From: Fratercula arctica
Lineage: Eukaryota > Chordata > Aves > Charadriiformes > Alcidae
Reading direction: 5' to 3'
DNA: 64,000 bases
NCBI GenBank assembly: GCA_947846985.1
Contig: CANTUZ010000014.1
Location: forward strand, 3,445,874-3,509,873
The notes beneath the pieces are model-generated. The model made no database searches, was not told where the DNA came from, and saw nothing but the letters and a program-made list of their open reading frames with translations. The translations under genes were made by a program, and so were the position numbers. The stretch's first letter is position 1. Each line of letters starts with the position of its first letter. Shown piece by piece: positions 22,001-31,674 of the stretch.

Positions 22001-23120
22001 CCCAGAAGGACCCACCCCATGGTGTCCTATCAACAGATGGACCCACCCATGGAGTCCCACCACCAGAAGGACCCACCCCATGGAGTCCCACCACTGGATG
22101 GATCTACCCCATGGAGTCCCACCACTGGATGGACTCACATGATGTCCCACCCCCAGAAGGACCCACCCCACGGTGTCCCACCACCAGAAGGACCCACCCC
22201 ACGGTGTCCCACCACCAGAAGGACCCACCCCCACGGTGTACCACCACCAGAAGGACCCACCCCATGGAGTCCCACCACCAGAAGGACCCACGCCACAGTG
22301 TCCCACCACTGGATGGACTCACATGATGTCCCACCCCCAGAAGGGACCCACCCCATGGTGTCCTATCAACAGATGGACCCACCCCATGGAGTCCCACCAC
22401 CAGAAGGACCCACCCCATGGAGTCCCACCACTGGATGGATCTACCCCATGGAGTCCCACCACTGGATGGACTCACATGATGTCCCACCCCCAGAAGGGAC
22501 CCACCCCACGGTGTCCCACCACCAGAAGGACCCACCCCACGGTGTCCCACCACCAGAAGGACCCACCCCACGGTGTCCCACCACCAGAAGGACCCACCCC
22601 ACGGTGTCCCACCCCCAGAAGGACCCACCCCATGGAGTCCCACCACCAGAAGGACCCACCCCATGATGTCCCACCACCAGAAGGACCCACCCCATGGTGT
22701 CCCACCCCCAGAAGGACCCACCCCATGATGTCCCACCGCTGGAACTGGCCAGCTTTTGCATAGGTGACGACGGTGACTTCAAATTATGGTGGACAGACCC
22801 ACCCCATGGAGTCCCACCCCCAGAAGGACCCACCCCACAGTGTCCCACCACTGGATGGACTCACATGATGTCCCACCCCCAGAAGGACCCACCCCATGGT
22901 GTCCTATCAACAGATGGACTCACCCCAGTGGTGTCCCACCCCCAGAAGGACCCACCCCATGGTGTCCCACCCCCAGAAGGACGCAGCCCATGGTGTCCTG
23001 TCAACAGATGGACTCACCCCAGTGGTGTCCTATCAACAGATGGACTCACCCCAGTGGTGTCCTATCAACAGATGGACCCACCCCATGGTGTCCCACCACC
23101 AGAAGGACCCACCCCATGGT
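19100..23120. repeat. 4-kb minisatellite, 31-bp unit with higher-order structure
   Basis: Tandem units of about 31 bp (CCACCACCAGAAGGACCCAC plus CCCATGGTGTC) with variants carrying ACTGGATGGACTCACATGAT or CTATCAACAGATGGACTCAC. A non-repetitive segment (GCTGGAACTGGCCAGCTTTT, then GCATAGGTGATGACGGTGAC) recurs near 19574, 19845, 20387, 20660, 21565, 21833 and 22738. This shows that blocks of roughly 270, 815 and 1175 bp were duplicated as larger units. A probable ancestral single copy lies at 19075-19115. Confidence 0.95.
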
Positions 23121-23125
23121 GTCTC

Positions 23126-23532
23126 CCGTGGTGTCGTCCACCGGCGCACCCACACGGGGGAGGAGCCCTACGGGTGTCCCCAGTGCGGGAAGAGCTTTGG
23201 CCAGAGCGGGGACCTCCTCGCCCACCGGGGAGAAGCCCTTCCCCTGCCCCCGCTGCGGGAAGAGCTGCGGCAGGAGATCCAACCTCCTGCTCCACCAGAA
23301 GGTCCACGAGGAGCTCGGCCGCTGCCAGAAATGTGGGAGCAGCCTCCGGCCCGGCTGGGCTTCGGCTGTCGCCGCTGGGAAGGACCTTCCCCCGTGTCCC
23401 CGGTGCGCGGAAAGGGACAACCCCTTGGAAAAGCGGAGACAACAGCGGGGAGAAAAGGGGCGTGGGGAGCGGCCGGAGCTTTGGAAGGAGTTTTGGAAGG
23501 CGTTGGGACGTCGGACGCGGAAAATTAATTAA
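23126..23532 (+). pseudogene. C2H2 zinc-finger pseudogene (3' fragment)
   Basis: Starts with the tail of a finger and a TGEEP linker, then one finger ([20 protein letters not shown]). A deletion of about 14 nt at roughly 23232 removes the linker start and shifts the frame. The next frame continues [20 protein letters not shown], then LLHQKVH and a CQKCGSSL segment, and ends at TAA 23530-23532. An AATAAA follows within 3 bp. The fragment closely parallels the last fingers of the minus-strand zinc-finger gene at 24632-26637. Everything 5' of it is replaced by the 31-bp minisatellite. If the shift were an assembly error it would still be a truncated gene. Confidence 0.8.
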
Positions 23533-23534
23533 AA

Positions 23535-23540
23535 AATAAA
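23535..23540 (+). terminator. Poly(A) signal of the zinc-finger pseudogene
   Basis: AATAAA in an A-rich stretch immediately downstream of the TAA at 23530-23532. Confidence 0.45.
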
Positions 23541-23899
23541 AAAAAAATCAGCGCTTCTGGCTGGAAAAAATCTTCTTTTTTGAAAGACTGGAAAAAACGG
23601 GAGGGAAAAAAAAAACCAACCCAAACGCCAAGAATCCGAAGTAGGGTTGAACGGTAAAGAATTGACTTTTTTTGGGTTTGTTTTTTTTTTTTTTCCTAAA
23701 TATTTCATCGTTGAGTTTGGTCCGTCGCCCGCTCGCCCCCCCCCGGGTTTTAAAGCCCGTCCTTCAACCCTTGGGCGTTTCTTCCGGGCTGGGGACCCAC
23801 CACTGGGGGTGGTTTTTAGAGGTGGTGGTGACCCCCAAACCCCCACCCCCAGCCTGGGACGTTCCCCCACCCCATGGGTCCCCTCCCGCCTTGTCCCCA

Positions 23900-24590
23900 C
23901 CAGGTCGAACCAAGCCAGGCCAGGGCCAGGCCAAGCCAGGTCAAACCAAGCCAAGCCAAGCCAAGCAAGGCCAAGCAGGCCAGGTCAAACCAAGCCAGGC
24001 CAGACCAGGCCAAGCCAAGCCAAGCCAAGCCAGGTAAAACCAAGCCAGGCCAGACCAGGCCAAGCCAAACCAAGCCAAGCAAGGCAAGACAAGCCAGGTC
24101 GAACCAAGCCAGGCCAAGCCAAGCCAAGCCAAGCCAAGCCGAGCAAGACTAAGCCAAGCCAAGCCAGGTCGAACCAAGCCAGGCCAGGCCAGGGCCAAGT
24201 CAAACCAAGCCAAGCCAAGCCAAGCCGGGCAAGACCAAGTCAAGCCAGGTCGAACCAAGCCAGGCCAGGCCAAGTCAAACCAAGCCAAGCCAAGCCGAGC
24301 AAGACCAAACCAAGCCACGTCAAACCAAGCCAGACCAGGCCAGGCCAGGCCAAGCCAAGTCCGAACCGAACCAAGCCAAGCCAAGCCAAGCCAAGCCGAG
24401 CAAGACCAAGCCAAGCCAGGTCAAGCCAAGCCAGGTCAAGCCAAGCCAGGTCAAACCAAGCCAGACCAGGCCAAGCCAAGCCAAGTCAAACCAAGCCAAG
24501 CCAAGCCAAGTCGAGCAAGACCAAACCAAGCCAGGTCAAACCAAGCCAGACCAGGCCAGGCCAGGCCAGGCCAAGCAAGGCCAAGCCGCT
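23900..24590. repeat. Pentameric (CCAAG)n minisatellite
   Basis: About 690 bp of AAGCC/AGGCC pentamers with larger modules such as AGGTCAAACCAAGCCAGGCC. It lies between the convergent zinc-finger pseudogene and the minus-strand zinc-finger gene. Open frames here on both strands are repeat artefacts. Confidence 0.93.
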
Positions 24591-24631
24591 TCTCCTCTTC
24601 CAGGCACTTGGGAGGTTTCTTCTCCTCTGCG

Positions 24632-26637
24632 TCACCTCTGCTGGTCAAGGAGGCCTGGTGCCTCCTGGAGGGTCTTTGCACACTGGGAGCACAGGGACGA
24701 GCCGCCTCCCAGCCCCACGCTGCCGGGAGCGCCAGTGCCGGCGTCTTCCTCCAAGCTCTTCCCACATTTTGAGCATCCTCCAGTTCTGTGCCCTCGCTGG
24801 TGGACGACGAGGCTGGATTTCCTGGTGAACCTCTTCCCGCACCGGGGGCAGGGGAAGGGCTTCTCCCCGCTGTGGGTGCGCTGGTGGGCGAGGAGGTCCG
24901 AGCTCTGCCCAAAGCCCTTCCCGCACTCGTGACACTTGTAGGGCTTCTCCCCCGAATGCCGTTTCTGGTGTTTGACGAGGCTGGATTTATTGCAGAAGAA
25001 CTTGCGGCACTGGGGACACTGGAAGGGCTTCTCCCCGGTGTGGAAGCGCTGGTGGGTGACGAGGTCCCCGCTCTGGCCGAAGCTCTTCCCGCACTCGCCG
25101 CAGGCGTAGGGTTTCTCCCCCGTGTGCAAGCGCCGGTGCCTGAAGAGCCCGTACCTCCCCCGGAAGGACTTGTCGCACTGGGAACACTGGTAGGGCTTCT
25201 CCTCGGTGTGGGTGCGCTGGTGGACGGTGAGCTCCGACCTCCGGGCGAAGGGTTTCCCGCAGCGCTGGCAGGCGAAGGGTTTCTCCCCCGTGTGGACGAC
25301 GCGGTGGGCCAAGAGGTTGGAGCGTTGGCTGAAGCTCTTCCCGCACTCCGAGCACTGGAAGGGCTTCTCCCCCGTGTGGGTGCGCCGGTGGACGCCGACG
25401 TCGGAGCGGCGGGAGAACCTCTTCCCGCACTCCCGGCACGCGTAGGGCTTCTCCCCGGTGTGCACCCGCTGGTGGCGGAGGAGGGTGGACCCGTCTTTGA
25501 AGAGCTTCTGGCACTGGGAGCACTGGTAGGGTTTTTCCGCCCCGTGGCTTTTCCGGTGGGAGCCGAGGTCCGAGCTCTGCCCAAACTCCTCCCCGCGCTC
25601 TCGGCAGCCGAAGGTCTTTCCTCCTCCATGCAGCCGCTGGTGGCAAACGAGCTCGGATCCGGCCTGGAAGCGTTTCTGGCAGAGGGAACGTTCGTGGAGA
25701 CCTTCTCCCGCGAAGAGCCGCCGGGTGAATCCGTCCTCCCGCTCCATCTCCAGCCGGCCCCTCACCCCCCGGCCGCTCTCAGAAGCTCTTCCGTGGTTCT
25801 TCCCTTCGGATTTTACCACCGTTCCGGCTCCATCGGGACGTTCCCGCTGCCGGCGGCCTCCTCCTTCCTCCCGCTGCGTCCCGGCGCCTGCGGGGTTGGA
25901 TGGAGATGGGGTGACGGTTTTTTGCCCCCGGGGACGACGGGACGGGTCCCGCTCCGTGGGCCACCGGCTTTTTGGTGGAGGGGGGGACACGGAGGAGGAA
26001 GACGCCCATCGTGGAGGGATGGTCTCCAAGGGACCGTCCCTGCAGCCGGAGGAGGCGAAATCGGGGCCATTATAGACCGGGTTGGGTGGGAAGGGACCAT
26101 AAAGACCCCCCAGTTCCATGGGGGGGGACACAGACACCCCCCCCCCCCCCCAGCCCAGCCCCAGTCCAACCCGGCCTTGAACCCCCTGCAGGGACTGGGG
26201 CACCTCCACCCCCTTTGGGCCACCTCTCCCAGTGTCTCCCCCCCCTCAGGATTAAGAATTTCTCCCCCGTTTCTCACCTAAATCCCCCCCTTTTCAGTTT
26301 AAACCCGTTCCCCCTCGTCCCATGGCTCCCCCCCCCACGATGAAGACCCCCCCCCCGGCTTTCCCAGAGCCCCTTGAGGGACTGGAAGGGGCTCCGAGGT
26401 CTCTCCGGAGCCTTCTCTTCTCCAGGCTGAACCCCCCCCCCCCACGAAAAAAATCTCTCCTGACCCCCCGACCATCTCCGTGGCCTCCTCCGGCCCCGCT
26501 CCAAGGGGTCCATGTCCCCCCCGTCCACCCCCCCCCAATTCCTCACCTCCAGGGATGGGCCGGGGGCCACCCAGCTCCGCTCCCCCCGCGGGCGCCGCCG
26601 TCTCTCCCCCGTCTTCCATCCACGGGCTGATTTGGGG
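24632..26637 (-). CDS. C2H2 zinc-finger protein, 9 intact fingers (join 24632-25887, 26547-26637; 5' end not found)
   Basis: The terminal exon (25887 down to TGA at 24632-24634) begins after a CCCGCAG acceptor. It encodes about 417 residues: a basic/acidic lead, two degenerate fingers (one lacking the first Cys, one with Cys replaced by Arg), nine intact fingers with TGEKP linkers, and a tail with two decayed finger stubs (GCSKCGKSLEED, LCSQCAKTL). An upstream exon (26637-26547) with a TTTTTCAG acceptor and GTGAGG donor adds about 30 residues (ISPWMEDGGETAAPAGG) and joins in phase 1. That matches the phase of the plus-strand zinc-finger gene's junctions. The first exon was not identified. The open frame continues upstream of 25887 into a CR1 element, which is not part of the gene. 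Predicted nuclear DNA-binding protein. Confidence 0.85.
26068..26433 (-). mobile_element. CR1 LINE 3' fragment
   Basis: On the minus strand the order GCCTGGAGAAGAGAAGGCTC, GGAACGGGTTTAAACTGAAA, GAAATTCTTAATCCTGAGGG, GGTTCAAGGCCGGGTTGGAC, then GGTCCCTTCCCACCCAACCC and a GTCTATAATGG tail follows the avian CR1 3' region from end to end. Homopolymer expansions interrupt it. It lies in the intron of the minus-strand zinc-finger gene and explains an otherwise tempting N-terminal extension of that protein. Confidence 0.9.
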
Positions 26638-26699
26638 CTGAAAAACCCTATTTTTGGGGGGGTGGGAGGCCAAACCCGCGCTCCCACCCCCCCCCCCAC

Positions 26700-27350
26700 C
26701 CCCAACACCCTCCCCCAGTTTGGGAGTTGGGGGGGGGGGGCTGTGTTATTTCCCACCACCTTCCTGATGGCGATGTGTGTCCCGTTCCCACTCCTCCCCC
26801 CCCCCAAAAAAAAAACCCAAAAGAAAGAAATTAAAAAAACAACAACAAAAAAAATCCCTTTTTATCGTCTCCTTGGGGCGAGCGATTCTGGGGGTCGCCG
26901 GCCCTCGGGGTGGGGGGGGGGGGGGGAATGCGGTTCTTTGTGTCCCCCCCAGCCCCTTCCCCATCTACCCGGGGGGGGGGGGGGGGTGTCCCCGATTTCC
27001 CCGGGGGGGGGTCCCCGGGGCGCCCAACGCAGCGGGTTCGTGGCCGTTCCCAGTTGCCGGCCGGGTTTTTGTGCGGAGACGCAGGAAAAAGCCAAGGGGG
27101 AGGCGCGGGGGGGGGGGGCACAGGCAAGAGTTTCCGGCTGCGGGGAGATGGTTTTGCTCATTAACCTTCATCCCCCCCCCTCCTCCTTCATCACCCCCCC
27201 CCCCCCCGCCTTCATCACCCCCCCCCGGGCTCTTCTTCATCCCTGGGCCGTGGCTGCGAGAGGCGATGGGGCCCAGGCGAGCTGCACCCCCCCCCCCCCC
27301 CCCAAAAAAAATATAAATAAATAAATTTAAAAAATAGTAAAAAGTCAAAA
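26700..27350. other. Upstream region of the minus-strand zinc-finger gene
   Basis: GC-rich, homopolymer-rich DNA with a TTTATCG/CAACAACAAA A-rich island near 26820-26870. It presumably contains the first exon and promoter of the minus-strand zinc-finger gene, but no start codon/donor pair can be chosen with confidence. Confidence 0.3.
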
Positions 27351-27359
27351 ATAAGTGTT

Positions 27360-28660
27360 GGGGGGGGGGGGGAGATATTCAGGGATTTTTTCCTCTCCCT
27401 GGCGCGTGCTCAGCGGTGGTCCGGGGGGGGGGGGGGGGGGGGATGGTGGCCCGGGGGATGGGGGATGGTGGTCCAGGCGTTGGGATGGTGGTCGGGGGGG
27501 GGGGGTGGGGGGATGGTGGTCCAGGAGGGTGGGATACTGGTCCAGCGGCGTGGGATGCTGGTGTTGGGGGGGGGTGGGATGGTGGCCCGGGGGATGGGGG
27601 ATGGTGGTCCAGGCGTTGGGATGGTGGTCGGGGGGGGGGGGGGTGGGGGTGGGATGGTGGTCCAGGAGGGTGGGATACTGGTCCAGGAGGGTGGGATGCT
27701 GGTCTTGGGAGGGGGGGGAGGGGGAGGGGGGTCAGCTGGTGGACCAAGGGGTTGGGATGGTGGTCCAGGGTGGGGGGGGGGATGGTGGTCCAGGAGGGTG
27801 GGATACTGGTCCAGGGGGGTGGGATGCTGGTCTTGGGGGGGGGGGGGGAGGGGGTCAGCTGGTGGTCCAGGCGTTGGGATGGTGGTCCGGGGCGGGGGGG
27901 GGATGGTGGTCCAGGAGGGTGGGATACTGGTCCAGGGGGGTGGGATGCTGGTCTTGGGGGGGGGGGGGGGGAGGGGGTCAGCTGGTGGACGAAGGGGTGC
28001 GATGGTGGTCCGGGGTGGGGGGGGGGGATGGTGGTCCAGGAGGGTGGGATACTGGTCCAGTGGCATGGGATGCTGGTCTTGGGGGGGGGGGTGGGATGGT
28101 GGCCCGGGGGATGGGGATGGTGGTCCAGGCGTTGGGATGGTGGTCGGGGGGGGGGGTGGGGGGTGGGGGGTGGCATGGTGGTCCAGGAGGGTGGGATACT
28201 GGTCCAGGGGGGTGGGATGCTGGTCTTGGGGGGGGGGGGGGGGGGGGGGGTCAGCTGGTGGACGAAGGGGTGCGATGGTGGTCCGGGGTGGGGGGGGGGA
28301 TGGTGGTCCAGGAGGGTGGGATACTGGTCCAGTGGCATGGGATGCTGGTCTTGGGGGGGGGGTGGGATGGTGGCCCGGGGGATGGGGGATGGTGGTCCAG
28401 GCGTTGGGATGGTGGTCGGGGGGGGGGGGTGGGGGGTGGGATGGTGGTCCAGGAGGGTGGGATACTGGTCCAGGGGGGTGGGATGCTGGTCTTGGGGGGG
28501 GGGGGGGGGAGGGGGTCAGCTGGTGGACGAAGGGGTGGGATGGTGGTCCGGGGTTGGGGGGGGGATGGTGGTCCAGGAGGGTGGGATACTGGTCCAGCGG
28601 CGTGGGATGCTGGTCTTGGGGGGGGGTGGGATGGTGGCCCCGGGGCGGGGGGGGGGGTCG
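27360..28660. repeat. G-rich minisatellite (GGATGGTGGTCCAGG)
   Basis: 1.3 kb of modules GGATGGTGGTCCAGGAGGGT, GGGATACTGGTCCAGG, GGGATGCTGGTCTTGG and GGTCAGCTGGTGGACGAAGG, separated by G runs of 7-18. The modules recur in composite blocks of roughly 130-300 bp. No gene is seen. Confidence 0.93.
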
Positions 28661-28884
28661 GATGCCGGATGCTGCCCCTGCCCGGCTCCCCTGGACCCTT
28701 TGCTGCTTTAATTATTATTTAATCAGTTTTAGGATTATCATTATTTAATCGTTATGAGGATTATTGCCCCCCCCCCCCCCTCCCCCCCCCCGCAGTGCCC
28801 AGCCCACCCCGGAACCCCCTCCCCGGACCCCCGCGCAGTGGGGGGGGGGGGCAGTGGGGGGCAATGGGGTGAACAAGGAGGGTT
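28661..28884. other. Spacer between two minisatellites
   Basis: An AT-rich patch (TTTAATTATTATTTAATCAG) followed by C-rich and CCCGGAACCCCC sequence. No gene is seen. Confidence 0.4.
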
Positions 28885-30378
28885 TTGAGGGGGGGTCCAA
28901 GCGTGGGGATGGAGAAGAAGGTGACGTTGGGGATGGAGAAGAACGTGACGTTGGGGATGGAGAAGAACGTGACGTTGGGAGAGAAGAACGTGACGTTGGG
29001 GATGGAGAAGAACGTGACGTTGGGGATGGAGAAGAACGTGACGTTGGGGATGGAGAAGAACGTGACGTTGGGAGAGAAGAACGTGACGTTGGGGATGGAG
29101 AGGAACGTGACGTTGGGGATGGAGAAGAACGTGACGTTGGGGATGGAGAGGAACGTGACGTTGGGGATGGAGAAGAACGTGACGTTGGGGATGGAGAAGA
29201 ACGTGACGTTGGGGATGGAGAAGAACGTGACGTTGGGGGAGGAGAAGAAGGTGACGTTGGGGGAGGAGAAGAAGGTGACGTTGGGGGAGAAGAAGGTGAC
29301 GTTGGGGATGGAGAAGAACGTGACGTTGGGGAGGGAGAAGAACGTGACGTTGGGGGATGGAGAAGAACGTGACGTTGGGGATGGAGAAGAACGTGACGTG
29401 GGGGATGGAGAAGAACGTGACGTTGGGGAGGGAGAAGAACGTGACGTTGGGGAGGGAGAAGAACGTGACGATGGGGATGGAGAAGAACGTGACGTTGGGG
29501 AGGGAGAAGAACGTGACGTTGGGGGATGGAGAAGAACGTGACGTTGGGGATGGAGAAGAACGTGACGTTGGGGATGGAGAAGAAGGTGACGTTGGGGATG
29601 GAGAAGAACGTGACGTTGGGGATGGAGAAGAACGTGACGTTGGGGATGGAGAGGAACGTGACGTTGGGGGATGGAGAAGAACGTGACGTGGGGGATGGAG
29701 AAGAACGTGACGTTGGGGAATGGAGAAGAACGTGACGTTGGGGGATGGAGAAGAACGTGACGTTGGGGATGGAGAAGAACGTGACGTTGGGGATGGAGAA
29801 GAACGTGACGTTGGGGGAGGAGAAGAAGGTGACGTTGGGGGAGGAGAAGAAGGTGACGTTGGGGGAGAAGAAGGTGACGTTGGGGATGGAGAAGAAGGTC
29901 ACGTTGGGGATGGAGAAGAACGTGACGTTGGGGAGGGAGAAGAACGTGACGTTGGGGAGGGAGAAGAACGTGACGTTGGGGGATGGAGAAGAACGTGACG
30001 TTGGGGATGGAGAAGAACGTGACGTTGGGGATGGAGAGGAACGTGACGTTGGGGGATGGAGAAGAACGTGACGTTGGGGATGGAGAAGAACGTGACGTTG
30101 GGGATGGAGAAGAACGTGACGTTGGGGGATGGAGAAGAACGCGACGTTGGGGATGGAGAAGAACGTGACGTTGGGGAGGGAGAAGAACGTGACGTTGGGG
30201 AGGGAGAAGAACGTGACGTTGGGGGATGGAGAAGAACGTGACGTTGGGGATGGAGAAGAACGTGACGTTGGGGATGGAGAGGAACGTGACGTTGGGGATG
30301 GAGAAGAACGTGACGTTGGGGGATGGAGAAGAACGTGACGTTGGGGATGGAGAAGAACGTGACGTTGGGGACGGAGAC
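28885..30378. repeat. 24-bp minisatellite, about 60 copies, each with a TGACGTT core
   Basis: Unit GGGGATGGAGAAGAACGTGA plus CGTT. Unit length is mostly exactly 24 bp, with 25-bp copies (an extra G) that shift frame, shorter GGGAGAAG copies, and AAGGTGACG and GAGGGAG variants. Because some units are 25 bp, no single frame stays open, so it is not one protein. The repeated TGACGT core resembles a CRE/ATF binding site. Confidence 0.95.
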
Positions 30379-31668
30379 ATCACCTTCACCCTCTCCCCCC
30401 AAAAAAAACCCCAAACCCCCAGCCCTGCTCCAGCCGGGACAAGCCCCAGCGTCGTGCAACCGCTCGGGAGCGGAGATACCGCCACGTCTTCCCGCTCGGG
30501 AAAGCTCTCCGTGCCGGAGGACAGGGCAGAGCTCCTCCGTATCTTGAGGAACCCCAACGCGAGCTCAACCTGTGGGCTCCCAACCATTTTAAAGCGCTCT
30601 TTGGGGCTAAAAAAACCCGACTTTTCCGGAGCTTTCCCTCCAAAAAAACCCACCAAACCTCACCTTTTCCATCTTCTCCTGGAGCCGCTCCTCGCTCTTT
30701 CTCCAGTTCAGCCGGCAAAACATCTGGGGGATGAAGAACAGAGGTTGGACATCACATTCTCCGGCCAGGAATTCCGACCTTGAGAAACCCCAAATTTCAC
30801 CACCCTTCGTCTTTTCCACGTGGAAAAACATCTCGGTGACGCCAAAGGTGCCGCCAGTTCCCTCTGCCGGGACGTCCCCGACCGCCCCCCCCCCCCCCCC
30901 TCCAAAGAGGAACTCACCCGTTCGGTGGCAGAAACTCGAGAGCTTTGGGGATTTTTATCCAAGCGTGGGGCGATTCGGTCCCCGGGGCCCGTCCCAGCTC
31001 GGAGCGGGATCACGCGGAGGAAAATATCAGCCCTATTTAAGGCAACGCGGGGAGGAACGCGCTGCCCGGCGGCGTCACCCTGCCAGGGACCCGCTCCCTC
31101 AACGTCCCTCCGGGGATCGGCGTCCCCAGGGTGGGTTTTTCCCCCCTCCGCCAGGTAAAGCTGGGATTGAAAAATCCGTTATTTTCAGCTACGGGATAAA
31201 AAAAAAATCTCGTTGGCGACCGGCCGAGGTGGGGCACCCGCCGCCACACAACACCGGGACCGGCCAAGCGCCGCCACCTCCCGGGGCTCGGGATCACCAC
31301 CCACCTTGGCCATCACCAGGGCCCAAAAATGAAGCTCTTGGGTCCTTCTCCTGCCCCAGCCGACACCGGCGTCGCCACAACTGGGGCAATAATGAAGGGT
31401 TTTTGGCCCGATGAACTGCAGGGAAACAGCCCCAAACCCACCGGGCGGAGACCCCCGAGGCGTTCTGGCCGTCGGTGGTGGGTGGGAGGTGACGGCGTCC
31501 CTCCCCGACGGCATCAACACGACGGGATTCCACCTCAAACGTGTCCCGTCCCCCCCCCCCGTTTTTCCGAGGGCAGGTGGGGCGAGGTGCCGCGAAGGGG
31601 CCGGGGGTGGCTCCACCTTCCGCCAGCCGGAAAAAGAAACCAAATGGCTCTGGGAGAGGCTCAAGCGG
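30379..31668. other. Intergenic, one butyrophilin-type exon candidate
   Basis: Mixed-composition DNA between the 24-bp array and the poly(A) site of the B30.2 gene. Apart from the exon candidate at 30664-30723, no gene can be supported. Several open frames exist but lack domains and matching splice sites. Confidence 0.4.
30664..30723 (-). CDS. Isolated candidate exon, butyrophilin-like linker
   Basis: A 60-nt segment with a good acceptor (TTCTTCATCCCCCAG) and a GTGAGG donor. In phase 0 it reads MFCRLNWRKSEERLQEKMEK. The LNWRKSEER part recalls the ELxWRK segment that precedes B30.2 in butyrophilins; in phase 1 it contains AELEKER. No partner exon is seen on either side. It could be a remnant of a second butyrophilin-like gene whose B30.2 exon has been lost to the minisatellite on its left. 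Chance is not excluded. Confidence 0.3.
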
Positions 31669-31674
31669 TTTATT
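31669..31674 (-). terminator. Candidate poly(A) signal of the B30.2/heptad gene
   Basis: The reverse complement reads GGCAATAAACCGC. It is a canonical AATAAA about 1.4 kb past the TGA of the B30.2 exon, so 31675-33050 would be 3'UTR. Confidence 0.5.

Noticed and set aside
19100..23120. Repeat-spacer arrangement of a CRISPR array
   Set aside because: The units are contiguous with no unique spacers of constant size, and the context is a vertebrate nuclear genome.
23941..24580. Telomere-like or nuclear-receptor (AGGTCA) element array
   Set aside because: AGGTCAAACC occurs several times as part of the CCAAG pentamer drift, without regular half-site spacing. The composition explains it.
24788..26281. 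Plus-strand open frame of 497 codons
   Set aside because: Antisense shadow of the minus-strand zinc-finger gene.
28764..30338. DGEERDVG/NVTLGMEK repeat protein
   Set aside because: Interspersed 25-bp units shift the frame repeatedly, no start/stop or splice sites fit, and both strands are equally open.
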